The notes: generated from the letters alone by a model not told the origin. A stretch of DNA of 64,000 nt from CAYVQU01 sp964453155 (GCA_964453155.1 CAYVQU010000006.1:1-64000), one strand, 5' to 3'; shown: positions 23,865-33,520, counted from the stretch's first letter. Program-made: numbers and translations.

Positions 23865-23897
23865 AGGACCCGGGTTGCTTGGAGCAACCCGGGTCCT
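23865..23897. terminator. GC-rich hairpin between tkt and rpiB
   Basis: AGGACCCGGGTTGCT pairs with AGCAACCCGGGTCCT. It is the sister of the hairpin at 22117, with paired substitutions that keep the stem. On the minus strand it is followed by T4-5, so it can terminate tkt transcription or reduce expression of rpiB and tal. Confidence 0.8.
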
Positions 23898-23904
23898 ACT
23901 ATTT

Positions 23905-25911
23905 CTAGCTCAACAACTCTTTCGCCTGCGCAACCACATTCGCAACCGTCAACCCGTATTCCTGGTAAACAACTTTCTGCGGAGCGGAAGCCCCAAATTT
24001 ATCCACGGCCAGGATTGCGCCTCGCTCCCCCACCCACCGATGCCAACCTTGGGAGACTCCGGCTTCTACAGCTAGGCGTTTTGAAATTGAAGCTGGCAGA
24101 ACTTCGTCAATATACTCCTGGCCCTGGGCTTCGAACAGTTCCCAACTTGGCATCGAGATGAGGCGCACACTAACGCCTTCAGCGGCCAATTGTTCCGCGG
24201 CGCCAACGATAAGAGCAACTTCGGTTCCCGAGGACATCAAAATGATTTCAGGATCACCCGCCCCCAAATCAGCCAAGACATACGCGCCCTTATGTAGATT
24301 CTCAGCTGAGGAATATTTTTCACGATCCAAAGTCGGAACACCATGGCGAGAAAGCACTAAGGCGGTTGATCCATTTTGGCATTTGATGGCCGCTTTCCAG
24401 GCCTCAGCGACTTCGTTGGCATCGCCGGGTCGCAGGGTCACCAGATTGGGGATGGCCCGCAGGGCGGCAAAATGTTCCACCGGTTGGTGCGTGGGGCCGT
24501 CTTCACCAACACCGATGCTGTCATGGGTAAAGACCCAGATGCTCTGTAAATGCGACAAGGCCGCGATCCGCAGCGCCCCCCGCATATAATCCGAGAAGAC
24601 CAGGAAAGTGCCGCCGTAAGGAATGACCCCACCGTGATAGGCCATTCCGTTTACCACCGCGCCCATGGCGTGCTCACGCACCCCAAAGTGGAAGTTGCGG
24701 CCTTCGGGGGTTCCTGCCTGAAAATCGACCTCACCGTCGATCCAAGTTTTGTTAGACGGCGCTAAATCAGCCGAACCACCCATCAAATCGGGAAGCGTAC
24801 CCGCAATAGCGTTGATCACTTTTCCAGACGCGACTCGGGTGGCCATACCTTTATCATCTGCGGGGAAAACGGGGAGAGCGGTTTCCCAGTCTTCAGGCAG
24901 TTTACCAGTCAATCGTCGGGCTAACTCGGCTGCCAGCTCGGGGTAAGCAGCTTTGTAATGCAGGAATTCGCCGTACCAATCTTCTTCAAATTTATCCCCT
25001 TTGGTGACAGCTGCTAAGAAATGTTCGGCGACATCATCAGGGATATAGAATTTCTCAGCCACCGGCCAGCCAATGGCTGCTTTTCCAGCGTCAATTTCAT
25101 CCTGGGGCGGCGGTTCACCGTGGGCTTTAGGACTGTCTTGTAAAGTAGGGAGTCCATAGCCAATATGGGTCCGGCAAACGATAATTGAGGGTCGGGGATC
25201 GGCTTTGGCAGCGACAATCGCCGCGTCGATGGCCTCGACATCGTTTCCATCGGCCACTTTTTGGACGTGCCAGCCATATGCTTCGAACCGGGCGGCGCGG
25301 TCTTCGGTGAAAGCGATCTCGGTGGTACCATCGATGGAAATGTGATTATCATCGTAGAGATAAATCATCTTGCCCAATTTCAGGTGTCCGGCCAGCGAGG
25401 CCGCCTCAGCAGCGACGCCTTCCATCAAATCACCATCCGTCACAATAGCATAGACATAATGATCGATGATCTCGTGGTCAGGCTGATTAAAACGGGCGGT
25501 GAGGTGGGCTTCGGCAATCGCCATCCCGACGCCGTTGGCGAACCCCTGCCCCAAGGGGCCGGTAGTCGTTTCGACGCCGGGAGTCACCCCAAATTCAGGG
25601 TGGCCAGGAGTAATACTGCCATATTGTCGAAAATCCTTGAGATCATCCAGGGTAACATCGTAACCAGTCAGATGAAGCAAGGAATAAATCAGCATTGAGC
25701 CATGCCCGCCAGATAAGATGAACCGATCTCGATTGGCCCAGTTGGGATTTTTAGGATTGTGGCGTAGGTGCCGGGTCCAAATGGTATAGGCCATTGCTGC
25801 GCCCCCCATTGGCAAACCCGGATGACCTGAATTGGCTTTCCGTACCCCATCGACGGCTAAAAACCGGATGGTATTGATGGCGCGTTCTTGTAGTTCGGTT
25901 GATGTCGACAT
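23905..25911 (-). CDS. tkt: Transketolase
   Basis: The 668-residue thiamine diphosphate enzyme transfers two-carbon units in the pentose phosphate pathway or Calvin cycle. It has G-H-P-G-L-P-M-G near the N-terminus, the ThDP motif G-D-G-D-L-M-E-G (as T-D-G-D-L-M-E-G), G-E-D-G-P-T-H-Q-P-V-E in the pyrimidine domain, and the C-terminal V-E-A-G domain. The ATG at 25909-25911 has GGAGG upstream, so a 31-codon upstream extension is not used. It is first of a minus-strand set with rpiB and tal, separated from them by a hairpin. Confidence 0.97.
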   Translation of the reverse strand: MSTSTELQERAINTIRFLAVDGVRKANSGHPGLPMGGAAMAYTIWTRHLRHNPKNPNWANRDRFILSGGHGSMLIYSLLHLTGYDVTLDDLKDFRQYGSITPGHPEFGVTPGVETTTGPLGQGFANGVGMAIAEAHLTARFNQPDHEIIDHYVYAIVTDGDLMEGVAAEAASLAGHLKLGKMIYLYDDNHISIDGTTEIAFTEDRAARFEAYGWHVQKVADGNDVEAIDAAIVAAKADPRPSIIVCRTHIGYGLPTLQDSPKAHGEPPPQDEIDAGKAAIGWPVAEKFYIPDDVAEHFLAAVTKGDKFEEDWYGEFLHYKAAYPELAAELARRLTGKLPEDWETALPVFPADDKGMATRVASGKVINAIAGTLPDLMGGSADLAPSNKTWIDGEVDFQAGTPEGRNFHFGVREHAMGAVVNGMAYHGGVIPYGGTFLVFSDYMRGALRIAALSHLQSIWVFTHDSIGVGEDGPTHQPVEHFAALRAIPNLVTLRPGDANEVAEAWKAAIKCQNGSTALVLSRHGVPTLDREKYSSAENLHKGAYVLADLGAGDPEIILMSSGTEVALIVGAAEQLAAEGVSVRLISMPSWELFEAQGQEYIDEVLPASISKRLAVEAGVSQGWHRWVGERGAILAVDKFGASAPQKVVYQEYGLTVANVVAQAKELLS

Positions 25912-26395
25912 GATTGTTCCTCCAGTTGGTGTTGGTCTAATTTTACCGCGAGATAAGGGAACGTGAGGTGTAAAACGAGAAGCATGATGATTTCGATGAC
26001 TCATGTTTCACGTTTCACTTTACCTGTCATATTTGCCATCACCCGCGCTTCAAAAACACCATCTTTTAGCAAAAATCCATTCGATCTCAAATCAGGCAAA
26101 TATGGTGGTCTTTGTTGCATTTCAACCCATATCTGGGGGTATTTTTATAGTAATTATCAGATTTGTCCCATTAGTACTGTTGTCATAGTGACAATGACAA
26201 ATGTCAAAATGTCACATGCTCTTTTACACTACAAAGAAACCTTCCCAAGACCGATACTTGTAACAGCGAAGCGCGCAACTTCCTATTCATTTAACAGTAC
26301 ATCCATCCACAACAAGCCCCGGAGCTTGGGGGTTGTCGCGGGTTAGTTGTGGTACTATGTACAAAATTTCACAATCGCTCATCACGGAGGTTTAT
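25912..26395. other. Divergent intergenic region upstream of the Etf-Hdr operon
   Basis: This 484-bp region separates tkt from the large plus-strand operon. It contains an ACGTGAAACGTGAAA-like dispersed motif near 25960-26025 (on either strand), a cluster of TGACA/TGTCA half-sites at 26180-26216, and a possible weak promoter (TTGTCG 26333-26338, 17 bp, TATGTA 26356-26361). No gene is supported. Confidence 0.55.
26180..26216. promoter_or_regulatory. Array of TGACA/TGTCA half-sites
   Basis: TTGTCATAGTGACAA (26180-26194) is a perfect inverted repeat, followed at once by TGACAAATGTCA (26195-26206) and ATGTCACAT. Clustered half-sites of this kind suggest a dimeric regulator, for example of the CRP/FNR family, acting on the Etf-Hdr operon about 200 bp downstream. 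Confidence 0.5.
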
Positions 26396-26467
26396 ATGAC
26401 TATTGCTGTAACACCTGCAAGAGCACCAGCTATCAACGCAACCCACCAGGAGGTGCCAACATGGTAA
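26396..26467 (+). CDS. 23-residue leader ORF overlapping the HdrD-like start
   Basis: An ATG with ACGGAGG seven bases upstream opens a 23-codon frame rich in Ala, Thr and Pro, ending W-TAA. Its last codons contain the GGAGG that serves the HdrD-like gene, and its stop (26465-26467) overlaps that gene's start (ATG 26461, ATGGTAA). The arrangement fits translational coupling or a regulatory leader peptide. There is no database knowledge behind this call. Confidence 0.5.
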   Translation: MTIAVTPARAPAINATHQEVPTW

Positions 26468-27681
26468 CAACAACTGCCCCCCCCACTTCGTCATTTAGTA
26501 AAACCTTCTTCCAAAGCCTGTTTGACGGCACGGATGGCGAGCGATTCAAAGTTTGCCTGCAATGTGCCACCTGCAGCGGGGCCTGTCCATATGGCTATTT
26601 GATGGACTTTCCACCTGGAAGAATGATCTCGTACCTGCGGGCCGGCATGTTCGACAAGGTTCTGAATTCCGACTCGGTCTGGATGTGCGTATCCTGTTAC
26701 GCCTGCACCGAAGTCTGCCCCTCGAAGATCCCCGTCACCCCCGGTTTGATGACCCGCGCCAAAGAAGAATTACTCCTGGCCGGGAATGTCCCCACCGAAC
26801 TACAGAGCGCCCTGGAATTCTCCCAACGCTATGGCAATCCCCTGGGTGAATCTCCCCGCAAACGCTCGGAATGGGCTAAAGGCCTGGAACCAGCGGTCCC
26901 CATCATGCGCCGGGCCAAACGAGCGGTCGATGTACTCTGGTTCGTCGGCGATTATCCGTCCTACCACACTCGGGTTCAGCAGACCACAAAGGCCCTGTAC
27001 AAAGTGCTCAATGCTCTGGGCATCGACTACGGCATCTTAGGGCCGGAGGAAAACAGCGACGGCGATACCCAACGACTGGCAGGCGAACGCGGTTTGTTTG
27101 AAGTTTTGGCTGAAAAGAACGGCAAAGCTTTCAGCCGCTATGAATTTAGGGAGATCATCACCAGTGATCCGCACGCCTATAATGCCATCAAGAATGAATA
27201 CCCCGAACTGGGGATTGAATATCCGGTCAAGCACTACACCGAATTCCTGGCCGAACGTCTGGTCGATCTCAAGCCGTTGCTCAAGGAAGATGGGCTCAAG
27301 GAAGATGGGCAGGAATTAACCGTGACCTATCACGATCCCTGCTACTTGGGCCGGGCCAATGACGTTTATGACCAGCCCCGCGCCCTGTTGGAAGTTATTC
27401 CCGGGGTGAAACTGATCGAGATGTCGCACTCTCGCACCAACAGCCTGTGCTGTGGCGGCGGTGGCGGCGGTATGTGGCTCGACGGGTTCCAATGGGAGAA
27501 AGCCCACGCTCGGTTATCTGAATGGCGGGTGAGAGAAGCTGTGAAAGCCGAAGCGGACATTCTGGCTGTCGCTTGCCCCTATGAACCCCCCCGCTTTGAA
27601 GACGCGACCAAGATGGTGGCTGGCGCGGAGGGACTAATTGTAAAAGATATCGTTGAACTACTAGCAGACTCATTAAAGTAA
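26461..27681 (+). CDS. HdrD-like soluble Fe-S oxidoreductase (HdrC/HdrB-type fusion)
   Basis: The 406-residue protein joins two [4Fe-4S] motifs (Cys32/35/38/42 and Cys76/79/82/86) to two CCG-type domains like those of heterodisulfide reductase. The second CCG domain is intact (D-P-C-Y-L-G-R, then L-C-C-G-G-G-G, then A-C-P-Y). The first has lost its cysteines: where relatives have C-C-G it reads N-S-D-G-D. It should therefore bind only one noncubane cluster. There is no membrane segment. It is cotranscribed with etfBA, so it probably exchanges electrons with the flavoprotein. The GGAGG-preceded ATG at 26461 is chosen over a longer in-frame reading. Confidence 0.88.
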   Translation: MVTTTAPPTSSFSKTFFQSLFDGTDGERFKVCLQCATCSGACPYGYLMDFPPGRMISYLRAGMFDKVLNSDSVWMCVSCYACTEVCPSKIPVTPGLMTRAKEELLLAGNVPTELQSALEFSQRYGNPLGESPRKRSEWAKGLEPAVPIMRRAKRAVDVLWFVGDYPSYHTRVQQTTKALYKVLNALGIDYGILGPEENSDGDTQRLAGERGLFEVLAEKNGKAFSRYEFREIITSDPHAYNAIKNEYPELGIEYPVKHYTEFLAERLVDLKPLLKEDGLKEDGQELTVTYHDPCYLGRANDVYDQPRALLEVIPGVKLIEMSHSRTNSLCCGGGGGGMWLDGFQWEKAHARLSEWRVREAVKAEADILAVACPYEPPRFEDATKMVAGAEGLIVKDIVELLADSLK

Positions 27682-27702
27682 GACGAGGAGAAAAATAACA
27701 TC

Positions 27703-28470
27703 ATGACGCACATCGTGGTTACCGCCAAGCTGGTGCCTGATCTCGTCGAAGAACTTGAAATCGACGATACTGGCACCGCGTTGGACATGACCTGGTTGCG
27801 CCTGATCATCAACGAATTCGACGACCATGCCATTGAACAGGCAATACTACTCAAGGAGAAAATTGGAGGGGAAGTCACCGTTGTCGCTCCGGATATGGAG
27901 GGGATGGATGATGTATTGTTCACGGCGGCCGCTAAAGGCGCGGATCGCCTGATTAAATTAACTGGCGACTTCGAAGAAGGTGCCAACAACCACGCCCTGG
28001 CCCGAGCCTACGCCGCCACGGTCAAAGACTTGAACCCTGATTTGATCTTGACCGGCGTGCAAGGCAACAACGACCTGGACGGCTCGGTTGGCCCCCTACT
28101 GGCTGAATATCTCGGGATGAGCTATGTCGGCTATGTCGCAGGGGTCGCGGTTGACGGTGGCACTGTCACTGTCCAGAAAGAATACCCCGGCGGGCTGATC
28201 GGCGAAGTTGAAGCCGCCTTGCCCACGGTATTAGGCATCCAGGCCGCTGAAGAACCGCCCCGCTATGTGGCGGTCAGCAAAGTCCGCCAGATGATGAAAA
28301 CGGCGACTATCGCAGAACAAGATGTCGCCGACCTGGACACCAGCGGCGGGTTAGACGTCACCAGTATGTACCTGCCCGAAGCCGCCGAACGAGCCGAAAT
28401 GCTCGATGGCGATGAAGAGGAGATCGCGGCCAAACTGGTCGAAATCTTCCAAGAAATTGGTGTGATGTAG
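27703..28470 (+). CDS. etfB: Electron transfer flavoprotein beta subunit
   Basis: The 255-residue protein has the EtfB fold: an N-terminal V-T-A-K-L-V-P-D segment, the D-D-H-A-I-E-Q-A helix, and T-G-V-Q-G-N-N-D-L-D-G-S-V-G-P in the nucleotide-binding part. EtfB binds AMP or, in bifurcating Etf, a second FAD; the sequence alone does not show which. It forms a heterodimer with the EtfA encoded 13 bp downstream. The neighbouring HdrD-like proteins suggest a link between acyl-CoA or NADH-derived electrons and Fe-S chains. Confidence 0.96.
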   Translation: MTHIVVTAKLVPDLVEELEIDDTGTALDMTWLRLIINEFDDHAIEQAILLKEKIGGEVTVVAPDMEGMDDVLFTAAAKGADRLIKLTGDFEEGANNHALARAYAATVKDLNPDLILTGVQGNNDLDGSVGPLLAEYLGMSYVGYVAGVAVDGGTVTVQKEYPGGLIGEVEAALPTVLGIQAAEEPPRYVAVSKVRQMMKTATIAEQDVADLDTSGGLDVTSMYLPEAAERAEMLDGDEEEIAAKLVEIFQEIGVM

Positions 28471-28483
28471 GAGGAGGCTGCAG

Positions 28484-29437
28484 ATGAACCAAAACATTTT
28501 TGTCATTGTCGAACACCTGCAAGGCCAAGTCACCGATACTTCCTACGTCATGCTGGCCGCAGCCCGCGAGCTGGCCCACAGCACCGGCGGCGAAGTCGTC
28601 GCGGTACTATTGGGTCACAACGCTCAAGATCTCGCCAACACTCTAGCCGCAGACAAAGTCCTTTACGGTGATGCATCTGCCCTGGCAGAATTCAGCGCCA
28701 CCGCCTATCAGGATGCCCTGGGGGGTCTGATCAGCACAGAAGCCCCGCGCGCCGTGCTGTTCGGCAGCACCACCATCGGTACAGATGTTGCCGGTGTCCT
28801 CGCGGCCCGGCTGGGACTACCAATGGTCAGTTCCTGCCTCAAAGTCAGCGAGGAGGGCAAACTCGTCAGCCAGATTTGCGGCGGCAAAATTATTGCCGAA
28901 ACCGATCTGGGTGAGACGACCACCATCGTCACCGTCATTCCCGGCGGCTACAAGCCGGAAGAAGGTCAAGATGCGGGTGCCCCCGTCTCCCCCGTGGATG
29001 TAACGGTTAGTGATTTGAAAGTCACCCTGAAAGGCTATATCGAACCCGAGGTCACCGACGTCGATGTCACCAAAGAAGAGGTGCTGATCTCGGTCGGACG
29101 CGGGATCCAAACTGAAGATAATATCGAACTGGCTGAAGAATTAGCCGAATTGCTAGGCGGCGCCGTTTGCGCTTCCCGCCCGGTGGTCGATCAAGGCTGG
29201 CTGCCGATCTCACGGATGGTTGGAAAATCCGGAAATCTTGTTAAACCAAAGCTTTACTTAGCTTTAGGTATCAGTGGCGCTCCTGAACACGTCGAGGGGA
29301 TGGCCGATGCCGAAAACATCATCGCCGTCAACATCGACCCTAACGCGCCAATCTTTGATGTTGCCAAATATGGGGCAGAGGTCGATCTCTTCGACCTGGT
29401 TGACTACCTCATCGAGGCCATCGAGGATGCCGCTTAG
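28484..29437 (+). CDS. etfA: Electron transfer flavoprotein alpha subunit
   Basis: The 317-residue protein carries the C-terminal FAD domain of EtfA: S-R-P-V-V-D-Q-G-W, G-K-S-G-N, P-K-L-Y-L-A-L-G-I-S-G-A and the N-x-D-P-x-A-P-I-F-D-V-A loop. The usual Q-(I/V)-G-Q-T-G is changed to R-M-V-G-K-S-G. It pairs with EtfB. GGAGGAGG precedes the ATG. The next gene, a membrane HdrD-like protein, starts 24 bp after the stop and is the likely quinone-side partner. Confidence 0.96.
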   Translation: MNQNIFVIVEHLQGQVTDTSYVMLAAARELAHSTGGEVVAVLLGHNAQDLANTLAADKVLYGDASALAEFSATAYQDALGGLISTEAPRAVLFGSTTIGTDVAGVLAARLGLPMVSSCLKVSEEGKLVSQICGGKIIAETDLGETTTIVTVIPGGYKPEEGQDAGAPVSPVDVTVSDLKVTLKGYIEPEVTDVDVTKEEVLISVGRGIQTEDNIELAEELAELLGGAVCASRPVVDQGWLPISRMVGKSGNLVKPKLYLALGISGAPEHVEGMADAENIIAVNIDPNAPIFDVAKYGAEVDLFDLVDYLIEAIEDAA

Positions 29438-29461
29438 TGAAGGAGCAGAGGAGGAAATACG

Positions 29462-31504
29462 ATGCCTGAACGAGTAAATTACTGGGGTATCCCCCACACC
29501 TGGGGGGAACCCGAATATTATGTCTACGCCGTCATGTTTTTGGCGGCCTTCATCATGCTGGTCCGGTTCTTCCTGCGCGCCAGAGTGTGGTGGCAGGTTG
29601 GGCGGAACGAAACCCGTTGGGATCAACTCCATCTGCGAGTCTGGCGTCTTATCCAATATGGGATCATCCAGACCAAGGTCCTGAAACAGCGCTATCCCGG
29701 CGTGATGCATGTGGCGATTGCCTGGGCCTTTTTTGTCTTCTTCTTGGGGACCGCCCTGGCTACCGTCCACGATCACTGGTTCGAATTTTTGTCGGGCGAC
29801 GTGCTGTACCTCTATAAATTTGTCCTGGATGTGTTCACGGTCATTTTCTTTGTGGGCGCCGGGATGGCCATTTATCGCCGCTACTACCAAAAACCCAAAC
29901 GCCTGACCCTGGAACCCGAGTTCACCCGGACGTTGGTGCTGCTCACCATAATCGTTCTGGGCGGGCTGCTGACCGAATCCTTCCGGCTGGCCGTCCAAAG
30001 ACCGGCTGGCGCCTGGTCATCCCCCGCGGGCTGGATTGTGGCCCAATTGTGGATTTTGACTGGGGCTTCTGATGCCGCGTTGACGAACTGGCATCTGGTT
30101 ATATGGGTCATCCACTTATTGACGGTGGCGTTCACCATCAGCATGCTGCCGGTCGGCACCATGCTCCACGCCCTGACGGGGCCGATGAACGCCTTTTTCT
30201 CCAAACTCGATCGTCCGATTGGAGAACTGGCACCCATCCCGGTTACTGCCGGGGGCGAACCAATCTACGCCAGCAAATTGAGCGATCTCTCCTGGAAGCA
30301 GCTCCTGGATGCAGATGCCTGCACCGAATGCGGCCGCTGCCAGGATGCCTGCCCAGCTCATGATGCCGGAACGCCGCTCAACCCCAAAGAGTTGATGCTG
30401 ACAATCCGCGATACCTTGAAGGCCGACGCCCGCGCCCTGATCGGGGCTAATGGAGATGGTCCGGTCTTTGTCGGGGAGAAATATTCCGAAGAAGCACTGT
30501 GGGCCTGTACGTCCTGCAGCTCTTGCATCAAGGAATGCCCGGTGCTGATCGAGCACCTGGATACGATTGTGGACTTCCGCCGCTACCTGATCATGGAAGG
30601 CATGGTGGATTCTGAACTCCAATCGGCGCTGGCCAACTTGGGGCGTTACGGCAACTCCTTTGGGAAATCCGAACGGATGCGAGCCCGCTGGACCCGTAAG
30701 ATTCGACCTAAGATCACAGATGTCCGCAAAAAACCGGCCGAATACCTGTGGTTTGTCGGCGATTACGCCTCCTACAGCCCATCGGTCACCGAAACGACGA
30801 TGAAGACCGTCGAGGTCTTCCGCGCGGCCGATATTGATTTCGGCATCCTATACGAAGCCGAAGCCAATTCCGGCAACGATGTCCGTCGTGTCGGTGAAGA
30901 GGGCTTGTTCGAGATGCTGGTCGAGAAGAATATGATGGCCTTTGAGAAGAGCGATTACCAGGCCATCGTCACCACCGACCCGCATTCCTACAATACGATC
31001 AAGAACGAATACCCCCAAAATGGGAACGGTGAAAAACCGGTCCTACACTATACCGAACTACTGGATCAACTGATCACCTCGGGTCAGCTCAAGTTTACAA
31101 AGAATCTGGGCTACAAAGTCACCTACCAGGACCCCTGCTATCTCGGCCGATACAACGGCATTTACGACGCCCCTCGCCGGGTGATCGAAGCCACGGGTTG
31201 TGAAGTGATCGAGATGCCCCGCCACGGCGAACAGGCGTTCTGCTGCAGTGCCGGCGGTGGCCGGATCTGGATGGAAGAGGGCGAGATCGACCAACGTCCC
31301 AGTGAAGCCCGAATTAGAGAGGCCGCCAACCTGGAGGGCGTCAATGCCTTCGTGGTGGCCTGCCCCAAAGACATCACCATGTTCAAAGATGCGGTCAAGA
31401 CCGCCGGCGAAGAAGATAATATCGTCGTCAAGGATTTGATCGATCTGGTCCATGAGGCGATGGAGTTGGATGTCGAATTGGTTGAAGAAGAGGTTACAGC
31501 CTAG
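29462..31504 (+). CDS. Membrane HdrD-like protein with cytochrome b (NarI-type) domain
   Basis: The 680-residue protein has an N-terminal NarI/DsrM-like region of about five to six helices with several conserved histidines (roughly 1-245), two [4Fe-4S] motifs (C-T-E-C-G-R-C-Q-D-A-C-P and C-T-S-C-S-S-C-I-K-E-C-P), and CCG-type domains. Proteins of this shape pass electrons between quinone and soluble carriers such as Etf. The first CCG motif is degenerate (N-S-G-N-D in place of C-C-G); the second reads F-C-C-S-A-G-G, with Ser for Gly. It is paralogous to the soluble protein at 26461 and to the membrane protein at 45708. GGAGG precedes the ATG. Confidence 0.9.
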   Translation: MPERVNYWGIPHTWGEPEYYVYAVMFLAAFIMLVRFFLRARVWWQVGRNETRWDQLHLRVWRLIQYGIIQTKVLKQRYPGVMHVAIAWAFFVFFLGTALATVHDHWFEFLSGDVLYLYKFVLDVFTVIFFVGAGMAIYRRYYQKPKRLTLEPEFTRTLVLLTIIVLGGLLTESFRLAVQRPAGAWSSPAGWIVAQLWILTGASDAALTNWHLVIWVIHLLTVAFTISMLPVGTMLHALTGPMNAFFSKLDRPIGELAPIPVTAGGEPIYASKLSDLSWKQLLDADACTECGRCQDACPAHDAGTPLNPKELMLTIRDTLKADARALIGANGDGPVFVGEKYSEEALWACTSCSSCIKECPVLIEHLDTIVDFRRYLIMEGMVDSELQSALANLGRYGNSFGKSERMRARWTRKIRPKITDVRKKPAEYLWFVGDYASYSPSVTETTMKTVEVFRAADIDFGILYEAEANSGNDVRRVGEEGLFEMLVEKNMMAFEKSDYQAIVTTDPHSYNTIKNEYPQNGNGEKPVLHYTELLDQLITSGQLKFTKNLGYKVTYQDPCYLGRYNGIYDAPRRVIEATGCEVIEMPRHGEQAFCCSAGGGRIWMEEGEIDQRPSEARIREAANLEGVNAFVVACPKDITMFKDAVKTAGEEDNIVVKDLIDLVHEAMELDVELVEEEVTA

Positions 31505-31507
31505 ATT

Positions 31508-33520
31508 ATGGCGAACGCGGCTCAAACCCTAGCACGTGGACCCCGGTCCGCGCTCCGAATGCCCCGCCTGCGCGATACCCGGGCCCCCTTAGCTACCAAG
31601 CTGCTTTTGGGGTTCCTGGTGATTATCGTGGTCATGAGCGCGGTGTTCATGTTTGTCGGCGTTCGCCTGATCAGCGACCGAATTGTGGCCGAGGCCCAAG
31701 AAAAAGTTCGCAACGACCTCAATGCGGCCCGTGAAATTTATCTCAGCCAATTGACCCACATCGACGACGTCGTGCGGTTCACCGCCCATCGTTTCTTCCT
31801 GAGAGATGCCATCACATCTGGCAATTTGGCCGCCGCGGCGGTGGAATTGGAGCGGATCAAAGCGGCCGAGGAATTGGACGTATTAACCGTCACCGATCAG
31901 TATGGATATGTCTTGCTGCGTACCAGCAATCCAGATCAGGTCGGCGAGAGTCAGGGGCACGTCAACCTGCTGCACGCCGTCCTGCTCCGGGAAGCCCCGG
32001 TGGCCTCCACCACCCTGGTGTCCGGCCAAGATTTGGGCCTTGAATCATCGGAACTGGCCGAACAGGCCTATTTCAAATTCATCGACACCCCCCTGGCCCG
32101 CGACCGGGAAGAAACGGAAGAAACGGCTGGGATGATGCTGAAAGCGGTCGCCCCGATTTTCGATGATAACCAAAAACTCATCGGAACCCTGTATGGCGGC
32201 GTACTTATCAGCCGGAATTTCGAGATCGTTGACAAGGTCAAACAAACGGTCTACGAAAATGTCAAATATGAAGGTCAGGATATCGGGACGGCCACCATCT
32301 TCCAGGATGATTTGCGAATTTCAACCAATGTCAGCAATGCCGATGGCAACCGGGCGATTGGGACCCGCGTCTCCGAGGAAGTTTACAACCAGGTCATCAT
32401 CCAAGGCGAACCCTGGATCGACCGGGCCTATGTGGTCAACAACTGGTACATCACCGCCTACGAGCCCATCCGGGACATATACGACCAGATCATCGGCATT
32501 CTGTATGTCGGCGTATTGGAGCAAAAATACAACGATATCGAACGTGAGATGGTGTTCACATTCCTGGCAATCAGCATCGCCGGAACCCTATTTTCAATCG
32601 GAATGTCCTATTTCATCGCCCAACGAATTTTGGTACCCATCAGCAAGCTGGTATCGGCCTCCAAAGATGTCGCCGAAGGCAATCTGGATACCAAAGTTGA
32701 GATCGATACCAATGATGAATTAGAGACCCTGTCCGATTCTTTCAATGCGATGGCCGCCTCCCTGAAACGGCGTGATGACCAACTCAAAGACTTCACCACG
32801 AAAAAGATCATGGAATCCGAGCGATTGGCCCTGGTTGGGCATCTATCCGCCAATGTGGCCCATGAGTTGAACAACCCCCTCCAGGGGATCGTCACTTTTT
32901 CGCATTTGCTGCTTGAAGAGGAAGAGACGCGGGATTCCACCCGCGATTCTCTCAGTATTATCGTCGGACAGGCCAACCGCTGCCGGGATATTATTCGCGG
33001 CCTGCTGGACTTCGCTCGCCAACGCAAACCGGATAAGACCTATTGCAATGTCAATGCCGTTCTCGGAGAATGCCTTTCCCTGATCGGGAACCAATCCCTG
33101 TTCCACAATATCAAGATCACCCGTGATTTCCAGGCCGATTTACCGCTGGCCATCATCGACCCCTCCCAAATCGAGCGGGTTTTCATCAACCTGATCATCA
33201 ACGCCGCCGAAGCAATGGATGGGGTTGGTAATTTGACCCTCTCCACCCGGTTCAATGAAGACATAGATTTCATCGAAATTGAGGTTGCGGATACTGGTCA
33301 GGGGATCCGAGAAGAGGATATGGGCCAAATCTTTGACCCTTTCTTCACAACCAAGGATGTGGGGCATGGCACCGGCCTGGGGCTGGCAATCAGCTACGGG
33401 ATCGTCAAAAGCCACCGCGGCACAATCTCCGCCAAGAGTAAAGTTGGTGAGGGCACTACTTTCTTTGTAGGTTTGCCGATCAAAGCCAACGGACCCGAAG
33501 AAGGCTCAAATAATGGATGA
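31508..33520 (+). CDS. Membrane sensor histidine kinase (double-Cache-like, HAMP)
   Basis: The 670-residue kinase has a first membrane helix at about 30-52, a large extracytoplasmic sensor (about 53-340, Cache-like with Y-G-Y-V-L-L-R-T), a second helix at about 345-368, a HAMP domain (370-425), a HisKA domain with His452 in N-V-A-H-E-L-N-N-P, and an ATPase domain with N-L-I-I-N-A-A-E-A-M, D-T-G-Q-G-I and G-T-G-L-G-L-A-I. It begins 3 bp after the membrane HdrD-like gene and overlaps the next gene by 8 bp, so it is part of the Etf-Hdr transcript. Its ligand is probably extracellular. No DNA-binding output lies in the operon. Confidence 0.93.
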   Translation: MANAAQTLARGPRSALRMPRLRDTRAPLATKLLLGFLVIIVVMSAVFMFVGVRLISDRIVAEAQEKVRNDLNAAREIYLSQLTHIDDVVRFTAHRFFLRDAITSGNLAAAAVELERIKAAEELDVLTVTDQYGYVLLRTSNPDQVGESQGHVNLLHAVLLREAPVASTTLVSGQDLGLESSELAEQAYFKFIDTPLARDREETEETAGMMLKAVAPIFDDNQKLIGTLYGGVLISRNFEIVDKVKQTVYENVKYEGQDIGTATIFQDDLRISTNVSNADGNRAIGTRVSEEVYNQVIIQGEPWIDRAYVVNNWYITAYEPIRDIYDQIIGILYVGVLEQKYNDIEREMVFTFLAISIAGTLFSIGMSYFIAQRILVPISKLVSASKDVAEGNLDTKVEIDTNDELETLSDSFNAMAASLKRRDDQLKDFTTKKIMESERLALVGHLSANVAHELNNPLQGIVTFSHLLLEEEETRDSTRDSLSIIVGQANRCRDIIRGLLDFARQRKPDKTYCNVNAVLGECLSLIGNQSLFHNIKITRDFQADLPLAIIDPSQIERVFINLIINAAEAMDGVGNLTLSTRFNEDIDFIEIEVADTGQGIREEDMGQIFDPFFTTKDVGHGTGLGLAISYGIVKSHRGTISAKSKVGEGTTFFVGLPIKANGPEEGSNNG

